The position numbers were made by a program, and so were the translations under genes. Shown here piece after piece: positions 16,683-25,904 of a DNA stretch of 64,000 nucleotides (positions within the stretch are counted from its first letter, which is position 1; each line of letters starts with the position of its first letter). The notes beneath the pieces are model-generated. The model was not told where the DNA came from. It worked only from the letters and a program-made list of their open reading frames with translations, and made no database searches. Source of the stretch: Metabacillus arenae (GTDB taxonomy: Bacteria > Bacillota > Bacilli > Bacillales > Bacillaceae); contig NZ_JACXAI010000014.1 of the NCBI RefSeq assembly GCF_014773385.1, forward strand, positions 94,027 to 158,026. Direction: 5' to 3'.

Positions 16683-17543
16683 ATGCTTTTTCCAAAGCAA
16701 ATTGAACTAATCGAGGTAGGACCGCGTGACGGCTTACAGAATGAGCCCGTTCTGGTTCCTACGGAAAAAAAGAAAGAGCTGATCCAAAAGCTGGCGAGGT
16801 TAGGCTTTGCACGAATGGAAACAACCTCTTTTGTTCATCCGAAGTGGGTGCCGCAGATGGCCGATGCCAATGAAATAGTAAACTACTGTAATCAATTAGG
16901 AATTACCTACATTGCCTTGACGCCGAACATGAAAGCTTTGAAACGAGCCATTGAAGCGAAAGTACCGCAAATCGCCGTGTTTATTGGGGCCAGCTCCGCT
17001 TTTAATAAGAAGAATATTAATAAAACGACCGAGGAATCGTTGGATGAATGCAATCCAATGTTTGCCAAAGCAAAGGAAAATGGCATTTTTATTCGTGCCT
17101 ATATATCCATGTCATTCTCATGTCCTTATCAAGGGGAAGTGAGTTTCAATGAGGTGCTAGGGGTTTGTGAACGATTTGTAAAGCTCGGTGCGGATGAAAT
17201 TGTGATTGGAGACACCAACGGACAGGCGGATCCTAAAATGGTGTATGAACGTTTTTTAAGATTGAGGGAGTTATTTCCAAATACAGTTTTTACAGGACAT
17301 TTCCATGACACCAAAAAGATGGCTTTAGCAAATGTTCTGGCAGCCATGCAGGCTGGAATCGCCAAGTTCGACAGTGCTGTGGGTGGGCTTGGCGGCTGTC
17401 CGTATTCACCGGGTGCTACGGGGAATGTCGCTACGGAAGAATTGGCACAAATGCTATCAAGCATGGGTTGCGAAATAGGAATTGATGTTCAAGGATTGCA
17501 AGAAGTCAGCCACTTTGCCAAATCCCTTTCCAGCCGAGATTAA
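16683..17543 (+). CDS. Hydroxymethylglutaryl-CoA lyase
   Basis: 286 residues. It cleaves HMG-CoA to acetyl-CoA and acetoacetate. Family residues are all present: EVGPRDGLQNE (Arg15, Asp16), metal ligands His206 and His208 in GHFHDT, and the active-site Cys239 loop GGLGGCPYSPGATGN with Asn248. It belongs to the DRE-TIM metallolyases and is like Bacillus YngG/MvaB. AGGGGGAG lies 8 bases before the ATG, and it is co-transcribed with the acyl-CoA dehydrogenase. No carboxylase gene (methylcrotonyl- or geranyl-CoA) is present in the window to supply the usual leucine route. Confidence 0.93.
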   Translation: MLFPKQIELIEVGPRDGLQNEPVLVPTEKKKELIQKLARLGFARMETTSFVHPKWVPQMADANEIVNYCNQLGITYIALTPNMKALKRAIEAKVPQIAVFIGASSAFNKKNINKTTEESLDECNPMFAKAKENGIFIRAYISMSFSCPYQGEVSFNEVLGVCERFVKLGADEIVIGDTNGQADPKMVYERFLRLRELFPNTVFTGHFHDTKKMALANVLAAMQAGIAKFDSAVGGLGGCPYSPGATGNVATEELAQMLSSMGCEIGIDVQGLQEVSHFAKSLSSRD

Positions 17544-17669
17544 GTTAATTAATTCCGCATGAGGCTGTTGATTTCAAAAATAGTTGTTTAATTTCAAATA
17601 AGGACGTTTAAAAATGAGAATAAATTGTTTATAACAGTTAAGGATTATCGGTGATTAGGGGAATGTGTA

Positions 17670-17882
17670 ATGATTTTTATAGATATAGGTGAATTAGGTG
17701 ATAGAATTAACCAACTGAAAAAAGAATTGAACCATATTGCTGAAGAAACGGGGTTAAATAGTCTTGACACCATTTTTTACAGTCAGAAATTAGACCAACT
17801 CATCACGATTTATCAAAAACTTTCTATTAAAAATGAAAATAAAAACATGTTATTGAATGACAATAAATCATATAAAAATTAA
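17670..17882 (+). CDS. Spo0E-family aspartyl-phosphate phosphatase
   Basis: 70 residues. The Spo0E-like helical hairpin is clear: IGELGDRINQLKKELNHIAEETGLNSLDTIFYSQKLDQLITIYQKL, with the family signature S-x-x-L-D (SQKLD, residues 38-42). Such proteins dephosphorylate Spo0A-P and delay sporulation. AGGGGAA lies about 7 bases before the ATG. It sits between HMG-CoA lyase and the FadF-like gene in the catabolic island, with no terminator seen on either side, so it may be expressed together with the pathway. Confidence 0.85.
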   Translation: MIFIDIGELGDRINQLKKELNHIAEETGLNSLDTIFYSQKLDQLITIYQKLSIKNENKNMLLNDNKSYKN

Positions 17883-18120
17883 CATAGTAAACAATTTTAT
17901 TATCAGATTTTTTGTATTTATCTCCTTGTTACTACCCGAAATTAAACAACTAATTTTTTATTTAATCAAAAATTTTGAAAGGTATAATGCGAGTTTGACA
18001 CTTGAAAAATAAATGTCTTTTTATTTCTGGACATTTCGTTTTATCGCTGAATCATGAAGTGTTCTTATAATTTTGTTAATGGTGTAATTGATTATTTTAA
18101 AAAAAGCGAGGGTCACAACC

Positions 18121-20187
18121 ATGTTGGTATTACTCAATTTTATCGCCTTTCTAACTGTTACTGGATATGCCTTATATTTGTTTACCCATATCGTTTACAG
18201 CCGATATTTATTTGTAAAGCTTGGCAAGAAGGAAGCCTTAGCACCGAACCTTAAAGAGCGATTGAATGCTGTACTAATCAATGTGTTCGGTCAGCGAAAG
18301 CTGTTTAAGGACAAGAAAAGCGGTTTTATGCATTTAATTTTATTTTACGGTTTTATAATTATCCAAATCGGACTCATAGAAATTATTATCAAGGGATTTA
18401 TTAAGGGTTATGAATTTCCTTTTGGTGACGCGCACAAATATTTCACTCTTTTGCAGGAGTGGACCACCTTCCTCATGTTGTGCGCTGTGCTGTATGCTTC
18501 TTATCGCCGTTATATTGAAAAGCTGAAGCGGTTACAATCCAAGCGAGATGTCAAAGCTGCCTTTGTTTATATCGCTCTGACCACGTTAACTTTATCCATC
18601 CTGCTTGCGTTGGGCTTCGAAACATTGATGCTCGGGCACAAACCGGATTTCGTCTATGCTCCTTTCTCCGGAGTGATTGCAGTGATATTCTCCGGCATCG
18701 GAACGACGGCAGGAACCGTATTGTTCTATGTATTTTGGTGGGTACACATGGTGACCGTATTAGCATTCATGGTATTCGTACCGCAGTCAAAGCAAGCGCA
18801 CGAGCTATTCGCTCTATTCAATGTCTTTTTCAAGAAAGTCGGACCTGTAGGAAAATTAAGAAAGATTGATTTCGAGGACGAAGAAGTCGAGGAATACGGT
18901 GTCGGAAAAATAGAGGATTTTACCCAGCAGCAGTTGATCGATCTATATGCATGTGTAGAATGCGGACGATGCACGAACATGTGTCCAGCTACAGGCACGG
19001 GGAAGACATTGTCTCCGATGGATCTCATCGTTAAGATGAGGGATCACTTGACGGAAAAAGGAGCCGCGGTCACTTCCCGGTCGCCTTGGATGCCTGATTT
19101 TGCCTTTAAGAAAGCAAAAGCGAATCAATGGGCGCTTCAGGCGGCATCACCTGAGTTGGCAGCCACCATAGAAACTCCAAACTTGATTGGCGATGTGATC
19201 ACTGAAGAGGAATTATGGGCTTGTACGACATGCCGGAATTGTGAAGATCAGTGTCCGGTGGCTAACGAACATGTGGACAAAATCATTGATATGAGGCGTT
19301 ATTTAATCATGACTGAAGGCAACATGCCTCACGAAGCTACCCGTTATTTTCAAAACATTGAGCGCCAAAGCAACCCATGGGGAATGAACCGGAAAGAACG
19401 CATCAAATGGCGTGAAGAGCGGGACGATATCGAGGTGCCAACGGTTACTGAAGTGGAAGAATTCGAATACTTGTTCTGGGTTGGATCGATGGGTTCGTTT
19501 GATAAGCGAAGTCAAAAGATCGCGCAATCTTTTGCCAAAATTATGAATCTTGCAGGCGTGAAGTTTGCTATCTTAGGTAACGATGAGCGTAACTCGGGAG
19601 ATACGGCGCGCCGGATGGGGAATGAGTTCCTGTTCCAGCAGTTAGCCCAAGAGAATATCGCCAATTTCCAAGCCTGCGAAGTAAATAAGATTGTAACGAT
19701 TGATCCGCATGCCTACAACACGTTTAAAAATGAGTATCCGGAATTCGGTTTGGAGGCAGAAGTTTACCACCATACTGAAATCATTTATCAATTGATTCAA
19801 GAGGGGCGAATCATACCGAGAAAAGAAGTCAAGGAAGCGATAGCTTATCACGATTCTTGTTATCTGGGACGATATAATGGAATATTTGACATTCCACGTC
19901 AAATTCTTAAGGCTATTCCTGGAGTACTAGTCCTTGAAATGGAACGCAACCGCGAAGATGCAATGTGCTGCGGTGCCGGAGGTGGTATGATGTGGATGGA
20001 AGAAACCCAAGGGAAGCGCGTGAATGTAGAGCGTACAGAACAAGCTCTCCGTTTGAAACCGTCAACGATTGGAAGCAACTGTCCATATTGCTTAACCATG
20101 CTGGGCGATGGAACAAAAGCAAAAGAAGTGGAAGAGGAAGTCAAAACACTGGATATCGCCGAAATTGTAGAAAAATCCCTTATGTGA
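18121..20187 (+). CDS. FadF-like membrane Fe-S oxidoreductase (heterodisulfide reductase-related)
   Basis: 688 residues from ATG 18121 (GAGGGT 7 bases upstream; the reading from 18088 lacks a site). The first 230 residues hold about five membrane helices of the nitrate-reductase-gamma/cytochrome b type (LNFIAFLTVTGYALYLF; HLILFYGFIIIQIGLIEI; ALTTLTLSILLAL; TVLFYVFWWVHMVTVLAFMVFV). Then come two 4Fe-4S motifs (CVECGRCTNMCPA and CTTCRNCEDQCPV) and CCG domains (CHDS-type HDSCYLGRYN and CCGAGGGMMWMEE). This is the architecture of Bacillus FadF, thought to take electrons from ETF to menaquinone. It would recycle the acyl-CoA dehydrogenases of the island. A terminator lies at 20287. Confidence 0.88.
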   Translation: MLVLLNFIAFLTVTGYALYLFTHIVYSRYLFVKLGKKEALAPNLKERLNAVLINVFGQRKLFKDKKSGFMHLILFYGFIIIQIGLIEIIIKGFIKGYEFPFGDAHKYFTLLQEWTTFLMLCAVLYASYRRYIEKLKRLQSKRDVKAAFVYIALTTLTLSILLALGFETLMLGHKPDFVYAPFSGVIAVIFSGIGTTAGTVLFYVFWWVHMVTVLAFMVFVPQSKQAHELFALFNVFFKKVGPVGKLRKIDFEDEEVEEYGVGKIEDFTQQQLIDLYACVECGRCTNMCPATGTGKTLSPMDLIVKMRDHLTEKGAAVTSRSPWMPDFAFKKAKANQWALQAASPELAATIETPNLIGDVITEEELWACTTCRNCEDQCPVANEHVDKIIDMRRYLIMTEGNMPHEATRYFQNIERQSNPWGMNRKERIKWREERDDIEVPTVTEVEEFEYLFWVGSMGSFDKRSQKIAQSFAKIMNLAGVKFAILGNDERNSGDTARRMGNEFLFQQLAQENIANFQACEVNKIVTIDPHAYNTFKNEYPEFGLEAEVYHHTEIIYQLIQEGRIIPRKEVKEAIAYHDSCYLGRYNGIFDIPRQILKAIPGVLVLEMERNREDAMCCGAGGGMMWMEETQGKRVNVERTEQALRLKPSTIGSNCPYCLTMLGDGTKAKEVEEEVKTLDIAEIVEKSLM

Positions 20188-20286
20188 AATCTAGTATTCC
20201 TATGGGTGGGAGGAAAACAAGTCTATAGCAGCAAGACTATTATTTTTTTAAAAAGTCTATTATTTTAGAATTTCATGTCATTTAAT

Positions 20287-20320
20287 GCTCAGTATATGTA
20301 TAGCTGAGCTTTTGTTTTTT
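20287..20320 (+). terminator. Terminator after the FadF-like gene
   Basis: GCTCAG and CTGAGC enclose a short AT loop, followed by TTTTGTTTTTT. The remaining bases up to the regulator at 20534 hold only a 21-codon frame (ATG 20438, good AAGGAAGGGG site) that could be a leader peptide but has no other support. Confidence 0.75.
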
Positions 20321-20533
20321 CATATGATGTTTGTTTTCTTTTTTTATTAAGTTATTTAAGATTGAATTGAAAGCGGTTACCTTATAAAATTAAGAAAAAG
20401 CTCCTTTCTTGCGTTGCGGGGAAAGGAAGGGGAATTTATGTTCATCAATGGTTGGGTAAGCATCTTTCAGAATCGACAATCTATTAAACATAATTCCGAT
20501 TAAAGGGTAAAAGTCTATTTGGAGGTGTCCGGA

Positions 20534-22618
20534 TTGAAAAGGAAGATAAGTAAGGAAATTGCTGTGAAAACTTCTTTTCGAATAAAGGAGAATCAACATG
20601 TAACAGAAATCGTGCCATTATTTGAACATTCTAGCCTGGATGGTCTTCCTGTATATAGTATTCATGATCAGATAATTGGTATTTTGGCCAGGGACACCGT
20701 AATGAGTGCAATTTCGAAAGGTGTAAATGAAATTTCACAATTATTATTGAACCAAGATTATCTCTTAGTTTCTGAGACGGATGACATCTATACATTAATT
20801 AATAATAAAAAAGCTTATTATTTAGTTCAAAATAAATATAAATCAATAGTTGGAATCATCAGCGAAACACAATTAAAAGATGCCTATATCAATATGCTCC
20901 AATGTCGCTTGAAGGAATTGGAGGCTGTTTTCGAACATGCCCCAGTTGGAATTGTATCTATTGATAAAAATGGAATATATACATCTCATAATCCGGCAGC
21001 AGAAAAGATAACAGGCGTAAAAAAAGAAGATGCTATCGGTCGCTTCGTAACGGATGTGGTTGTTTTTAATGGGGTGCTGGAAGTCCTGCGGACAGGAGAA
21101 GCACAGGTCGCCAAAAAGTATGAGGTTGGAAATAGAAAAAGCATTGCAACGCGAACACCCATTATGGAAGGGAAAGACATTAACGGCGTCGTCTCCATTT
21201 TTCAGGATATTTCGGAGCTTGAGAATATATCGGATGAACTAGACTCTGTTCGCAAACTAAACCAGCAATTGGAAGCCATTATTAGTGCTTCCTATGATGG
21301 AATTATCATTACCGATTGCAATGGGGAAATTATTCGCTATAACCAAGCGATAGAAACGCTCTTTGTATCGGAATCTGACAAACTATCACATACAAATATA
21401 TTTAACATTTTCCCTTCATTTAAATCAGATATCACTAAGAAAGTTTTGAAAGAAAGAAAATCTATCACTATATCGCATGTTATGGAATCAGGGGTCAACT
21501 TAATTATTACAGTAAATCCTGTTCATAGTAAGGAAAATATAGATTATATTGTAGTCAATGTAAGAAATATTACTGACTTAATTCAGTTAAAAAAGGAAGT
21601 AGAAGAAAATAAATTACTGACTGAGCGTTATAAAGAAGAATTATCCCACTATCGAACGGAATTGAAATCTCGGATCAATTTTATAGGTGAATCTTCGAAA
21701 ATGAAACATGTTTTGCATTTAGTCAAAAAAGTATCTTCGTTTGAATCTACTACTTTAATATTAGGAGAATCCGGAACGGGAAAAGAAGAAATTGCAAGGC
21801 TCATACACCTTAATAGTTCACGGAGTGAAGGTCCGTTAATTACGATAAACTGTGGAGCGATTCCCGAGACCCTGCTCGAATCTGAACTATTTGGTTACGT
21901 AAGCGGGGCTTTTACTGGGGCCGGCCAAAAAGGAAAACCGGGTATGTTTGAATTGGCAGATAAAGGAACACTCTTTCTGGATGAAGTTGGAGATCTTCCC
22001 TTTCCATTACAAGTGAAGCTTTTAAGGGTTATTCAAGAAAAGGAAGTGACGCGAATCGGAGGAATCAAACCGACTAAAGTGGATGTCCGAATTCTTGCTG
22101 CAACCAATATGCAATTAGAAGAAAAAGTAAAAAGCGGAAAATTTCGCGAGGATCTATTTTTCCGTTTAAATGTGATCCCGATAATGATACCCCCGCTTCG
22201 CGAACGAATGGAAGATCTCATCCCATTAATCGAGATGTTCCTTAATGAATTCAATCAGTTTTACGGGCTGTCAAAAAAATTCACTCCAGATTCCTATGAA
22301 ATGCTGTTGAAGTATAAGTGGCCAGGGAACGTCCGTGAATTGAAAAATGTTATCGAGCGGTGTTTTGTACTATCCGAAGATGATGCCATTAATTTAAAAG
22401 AAATTAATTTTCAATTATTTGTTCCGCAGGAAGTACCTAAGGTACAAAGTATGATGGACGATGAAGAAATTCGCCCCCTTAAGAAAGCGGTTATGGAGTT
22501 TGAGAAAAAACTAATAGGGAAGGCTATAGAGAAGTACGGGAATACTTATAGAGCTGCTGAAATTTTACATGTAGACCAATCTACCATTGTTCGAAAGTTA
22601 CAAAAACTAAAAACGTAA
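20534..22618 (+). CDS. Sigma-54-dependent enhancer-binding protein (CBS-PAS-PAS-AAA-Fis)
   Basis: 694 residues from TTG 20534 (GGAGGTG 7 bases upstream). Order of domains: a CBS-pair-like region (1-120, with GLPVYSIHDQIIGILARDTVMSAI), PAS1 (about 126-230, EAVFEHAPVGIVSIDKNG), PAS2 (about 243-350, LEAIISASYDGIIITDCNG), the AAA+ sigma-54 activation domain (384-615; Walker A GESGTGKE at 411-418, GAFTGA at 458-463, Walker B TLFLDEVGD at 479-487) and a Fis-type helix-turn-helix (EKYGNTYRAAEILHVDQSTIVRKL). The intact GAFTGA loop means it can contact sigma-54. It has no receiver domain, so it should sense a small molecule, perhaps an acyl-CoA or pathway acid. It is the only such activator in the window and is the natural controller of the sigma-54 promoters listed here. 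Confidence 0.95.
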   Translation: MKRKISKEIAVKTSFRIKENQHVTEIVPLFEHSSLDGLPVYSIHDQIIGILARDTVMSAISKGVNEISQLLLNQDYLLVSETDDIYTLINNKKAYYLVQNKYKSIVGIISETQLKDAYINMLQCRLKELEAVFEHAPVGIVSIDKNGIYTSHNPAAEKITGVKKEDAIGRFVTDVVVFNGVLEVLRTGEAQVAKKYEVGNRKSIATRTPIMEGKDINGVVSIFQDISELENISDELDSVRKLNQQLEAIISASYDGIIITDCNGEIIRYNQAIETLFVSESDKLSHTNIFNIFPSFKSDITKKVLKERKSITISHVMESGVNLIITVNPVHSKENIDYIVVNVRNITDLIQLKKEVEENKLLTERYKEELSHYRTELKSRINFIGESSKMKHVLHLVKKVSSFESTTLILGESGTGKEEIARLIHLNSSRSEGPLITINCGAIPETLLESELFGYVSGAFTGAGQKGKPGMFELADKGTLFLDEVGDLPFPLQVKLLRVIQEKEVTRIGGIKPTKVDVRILAATNMQLEEKVKSGKFREDLFFRLNVIPIMIPPLRERMEDLIPLIEMFLNEFNQFYGLSKKFTPDSYEMLLKYKWPGNVRELKNVIERCFVLSEDDAINLKEINFQLFVPQEVPKVQSMMDDEEIRPLKKAVMEFEKKLIGKAIEKYGNTYRAAEILHVDQSTIVRKLQKLKT

Positions 22619-22676
22619 ATTATTGGTAAGACATCCTTCTTAATGATTTCCGTTCAATTTAAAGATAAAAACTAGG

Positions 22677-22712
22677 AAAAAGCCTTTTGCAAATAGCAAA
22701 AGGCTTTTGTCA
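22677..22712 (+). terminator. Terminator after the enhancer-binding protein
   Basis: AAAAGCCTTTTGC-AAATA-GCAAAAGGCTTTT is a perfect 13-bp stem. The hairpin and its downstream 75 bases have a diverged copy at 37183-37277. Confidence 0.92.
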
Positions 22713-22822
22713 TTATTCAGGTATTTACCTCTCAACAATGTATAACCACATCAAAAATGGAAATTTGCATTTTTAATGAGAAAAGTAATCTATTTAATGC
22801 AGTGAAATAAACCTTTTCAGTT

Positions 22823-22838
22823 TGGCATAGTTTTTGCA
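22823..22838 (+). promoter_or_regulatory. Sigma-54 promoter P2
   Basis: TGGCATAGTTTTTGCA has the GG and GC elements 12 bases apart. It lies about 40-50 bases before the CoA-binding protein gene at 22874. An upstream GCATTTTTAATG element may be part of the activator site. Confidence 0.85.
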
Positions 22839-22873
22839 AATAGTATTATATAAATTTTAATTTTGATTAGAAG

Positions 22874-24247
22874 GTGGTGATAATTCTGATTGAATACAAC
22901 TTTCCTGACTTATCTTATCTACTCTCTCCAAAATCCGTTGCCTTTATAGGAGCATCGATTGACACCAATACAATTGGAGGAAGAGTACTTATTAATCTCC
23001 AAAAATCTCATTATAAGGGTAAAATCTATCCGGTTCACCCCGAGTACAATGAGATATTTGGGATAAGGACCTATCCTAATTTGATGAGTATACCTGAGCA
23101 GGTAGATACAGTTGTCATTATCGCAGCTGCAAGATCTGTCGTTCCTTTACTTAATGAATGTGAAGAAAAAAAAGTAAAATTCATTGTTCTTTTAACTTGC
23201 TTTGCTGAACCGGCTGAAGATCACCGTGTTTTAGAGAAAACATTAAGAGCGTTTTCTGATGGGACAGGAATCCGAATTTTAGGTTCCAACAGTTACGGCC
23301 TATTCAATATTAATGAACCGTTTGGCATCTCTTCCTCGCTGTTTTACGAACCGAACCGCTTACAAAAAGGAAGGATATCAGTTATCACCGTAGATGGAGG
23401 GTTAGGGAGAACCGTCCTGGATGCAGCTGATCGAGGAATTGGTTTCAATTATTGGATTTCTACCGGAAATGAATCTGATTTAGAAGTGGCTGATTTTATC
23501 AAATATATGGCATATGATTCCTCTACACAAGTCATTTTTGCATTAGTAGAAGGGATAAAAGATAAACAGAAATTTCGAAATGCGGCGAAAGCAGCGAACA
23601 GGGCAGGAAAGCCTCTGCTCCTATTTAATATTGGGAATCCGGAGACGGGAGTAGAGGATAATCAGGCAGGTATAATTTCGACTGCGGATATCAATGAACT
23701 GATTGATGTGGGATGGCTTTTTGTTACACATGGAATTCCTGCTGGAAACCGGATAGGTATATTTGCATACTCCCCTGGGATTAAAACTTTATTAGCCAAT
23801 AAGTGTCGGTTAGCCAATCTTACTGTTCTCGACCTTACCAATAAAACAAAAGTACTTTTACAAGAACTAGCACCAGAGTTTGGGATGGCGTCAAATCCAA
23901 TCCATTTAACGTCTTCCATTTTTCAAAATTTAGGAGTTTTTAGAGAATACCTGGAGATATTTGCTAACGATCCAAATTTGGATGTGGTATTCGTTCCATT
24001 TCCATACAAATTAGGAACCTACACGGAGATGATGGTGAGACAAACCATAGAAGTAGCAAAGCGTATGAATAAACCGATTATTCCGCTATGGACTTCTTTA
24101 TCAGGTGAATTGGAAACGAGTTTCGAAATTTTGATTGATAGCCAACTGCCTTTTTATCGAACTGCCGATGCATGTATCCTTGCTGTCAAGCATTTTACAG
24201 ATTATTACCTAAATCGGAGTGTCCTAATGAAAAAGAACATTTTATAG
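22874..24247 (+). CDS. Stand-alone ADP-forming acyl-CoA synthetase alpha-like protein lacking the catalytic His
   Basis: About 457 residues: CoA-binding Rossmann domain (SPKSVAFIGASIDTNTIGGRVLINLQ, residues 18-43) and succinyl-CoA-ligase-like domains, but no ATP-grasp domain, so it equals only the alpha half of the fused enzyme at 25905. Key residues differ: the phospho-His motif AHTGS is N-Q-A-G-I (Gln264), GPNCLG is GSNSYG, and SQSG is TVDGG. It is therefore probably not a normal CoA ligase; it could bind CoA esters, act with another subunit, or be regulatory. The start is unclear: two GTG codons (22874, 22877) overlap the AAGGTGGTGA site and the best-spaced codons are CTG 22886 or ATT 22889. 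It directly follows sigma-54 promoter P2. Confidence 0.75.
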   Translation: MVIILIEYNFPDLSYLLSPKSVAFIGASIDTNTIGGRVLINLQKSHYKGKIYPVHPEYNEIFGIRTYPNLMSIPEQVDTVVIIAAARSVVPLLNECEEKKVKFIVLLTCFAEPAEDHRVLEKTLRAFSDGTGIRILGSNSYGLFNINEPFGISSSLFYEPNRLQKGRISVITVDGGLGRTVLDAADRGIGFNYWISTGNESDLEVADFIKYMAYDSSTQVIFALVEGIKDKQKFRNAAKAANRAGKPLLLFNIGNPETGVEDNQAGIISTADINELIDVGWLFVTHGIPAGNRIGIFAYSPGIKTLLANKCRLANLTVLDLTNKTKVLLQELAPEFGMASNPIHLTSSIFQNLGVFREYLEIFANDPNLDVVFVPFPYKLGTYTEMMVRQTIEVAKRMNKPIIPLWTSLSGELETSFEILIDSQLPFYRTADACILAVKHFTDYYLNRSVLMKKNIL

Positions 24248-24344
24248 GAAGATTCTAAAGTGATTAAAAGGTAGCAAAGCGGATGAAGATCACAACTTAG
24301 ATAATGCCAAAATACATTTATGTATGCTTAAGGAGGATGTAACA

Positions 24345-25532
24345 ATGAATAATGGTGAGGTTGTTATTGTAAGTGCGGTAAGAACGCCGATAGGGCGGTT
24401 TGGTGGTTCTTTGAAGAACATCAACTCCGGCCAATTGGCTGCAATTGTGCTGCGGGAAGCAGTGCAGCGAGCGGGAATAGAACCGCAACAAATCGACGAA
24501 GTCATTTTGGGTGAGGTACGGCAAACCTCTGAGTCATCTAATGTCGCCAGGGTTGCTGCGCTAAGGGCCGGTATTCCAGAAACGACACCGGCATTTACAG
24601 TAAACCGGCTGTGTGCATCCGGCATGCAGGCTGTCGTTTCGGGGATTCAGCAAATCACCTTTGGGCAAGCAGAGGTCGTAGCTGCGGGCGGTACGGAGAA
24701 TTTGAGCCGGGCACCAATCTATTTGCGGAATGCCCGCTTCGGTGAAGGCAATCCCCAATTAATAGATTCTCATACGGAAAATGGGGCGCAGCCGGCTGAA
24801 ATCTATGGGAATCATATGAGTATGGTAGTGACCGCTGAAAATGTAGCGGAAAAATATCATGTGAGTCGGGAGGACCAAGATGCATTCGCTGCTGAAAGCC
24901 AGCGTAAAACGCAGCAAGCAAAGCAATTGGGCAGGTTTCAGGAAGAAATTGTAACGGTAACTGTCAAAGATAAGAAACAGACCATTGAATTTTCCGAAGA
25001 TGAGCATCCACGGCCTAAAACGACAATAGAAACATTGGCTAAATTGCGTACCGTTTTAAAAGAAAATGGCACAGTAACCGCCGGAAACGCCTGCGGTCGA
25101 AATGATGGAGCCTCGGCAATGATTATTATGTCGGCTGATAAGGCAAAGCAGTTATGCTTAAAGCCGATGGCGAAAATTGTTGATTGGTCCACATCAGGGG
25201 TTTCACCGGAAATTATGGGAATCGGACCGGTTCCTGCCGTGAAAAAATTGTTGGCGAAAACGGGAATGAGCTTGTCTGATATCGGATTGATTGAACTAAA
25301 CGAAGCATTCGCTTCACAATCGTTGGCTGTCATTAGAGAACTTGGACTCGATATGGAAAGAGTGAATGTCAACGGAGGGGCTATTGCACTTGGACATCCG
25401 TTAGGTGCAACCGGAGCGCGGATCATGACAACGCTAATGTTTGAAATGCATCGGCGTAATGTGCAATATGGAATTGCTACCTTATGCATCGGGGGCGGGC
25501 AAGGGATGGCGATATTACTGGAGCTGCTCTAA
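24345..25532 (+). CDS. Thiolase (acetyl-CoA C-acetyltransferase family)
   Basis: 395 residues from ATG 24345 (AAGGAGG 8 bases upstream; the ATG at 24324 lies before the site). All thiolase residues are present: nucleophile Cys90 (NRLCASGMQAV), NEAFASQS, His351 (GGAIALGHPLGATG) and Cys381 (CIGGGQG). It splits acetoacetyl-CoA or a 3-ketoacyl-CoA, the final step after HMG-CoA lyase plus CoA transfer or after beta-oxidation. It follows the alpha-like protein at 22874 and probably shares promoter P2. A decayed fragment of a second thiolase gene lies at 56788. Confidence 0.92.
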   Translation: MNNGEVVIVSAVRTPIGRFGGSLKNINSGQLAAIVLREAVQRAGIEPQQIDEVILGEVRQTSESSNVARVAALRAGIPETTPAFTVNRLCASGMQAVVSGIQQITFGQAEVVAAGGTENLSRAPIYLRNARFGEGNPQLIDSHTENGAQPAEIYGNHMSMVVTAENVAEKYHVSREDQDAFAAESQRKTQQAKQLGRFQEEIVTVTVKDKKQTIEFSEDEHPRPKTTIETLAKLRTVLKENGTVTAGNACGRNDGASAMIIMSADKAKQLCLKPMAKIVDWSTSGVSPEIMGIGPVPAVKKLLAKTGMSLSDIGLIELNEAFASQSLAVIRELGLDMERVNVNGGAIALGHPLGATGARIMTTLMFEMHRRNVQYGIATLCIGGGQGMAILLELL

Positions 25533-25713
25533 ACTCTTAGAAGTCAATAATGAACCGAATTGATAACTGAATCCGAGCGGAAAAAATTAATATAGAACGA
25601 CCGATTCATCTTCAAGCAATTAATTTGTGCAATTTTACATTGGATAAATGAATTATTACATTAATAGTTATGAATATTCTAAATAAATATAGCGAATTAT
25701 GTACATTTTTATT

Positions 25714-25729
25714 TGGCACGTATATTGCA
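25714..25729 (+). promoter_or_regulatory. Sigma-54 promoter P3
   Basis: TGGCACGTATATTGCA is the best match in the window to TGGCACG-N4-TTGCA. It lies about 190 bases before the fused ADP-forming ligase at 25905. The 25533-25904 gap holds no gene. Confidence 0.9.
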
Positions 25730-25904
25730 TTAAGAGTTCAATAAATAGAGAACGAAATATTATAAAAATATTTTAATAGTAAAGAAAGTGTAACTTTTGA
25801 CTGCTTATGTGTACCATTTATCTAATTGGAATTATTAGAAAAGTCAAAAAAAATTAAGTTTATGAAATGCATTTATGAAAATTGAACTTATGGAGGTCTA
25901 GAGC

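Noticed and set aside
24324..24344. Longer thiolase start at ATG 24324
   Set aside because: The strong AAGGAGG lies inside this extension and points to ATG 24345.
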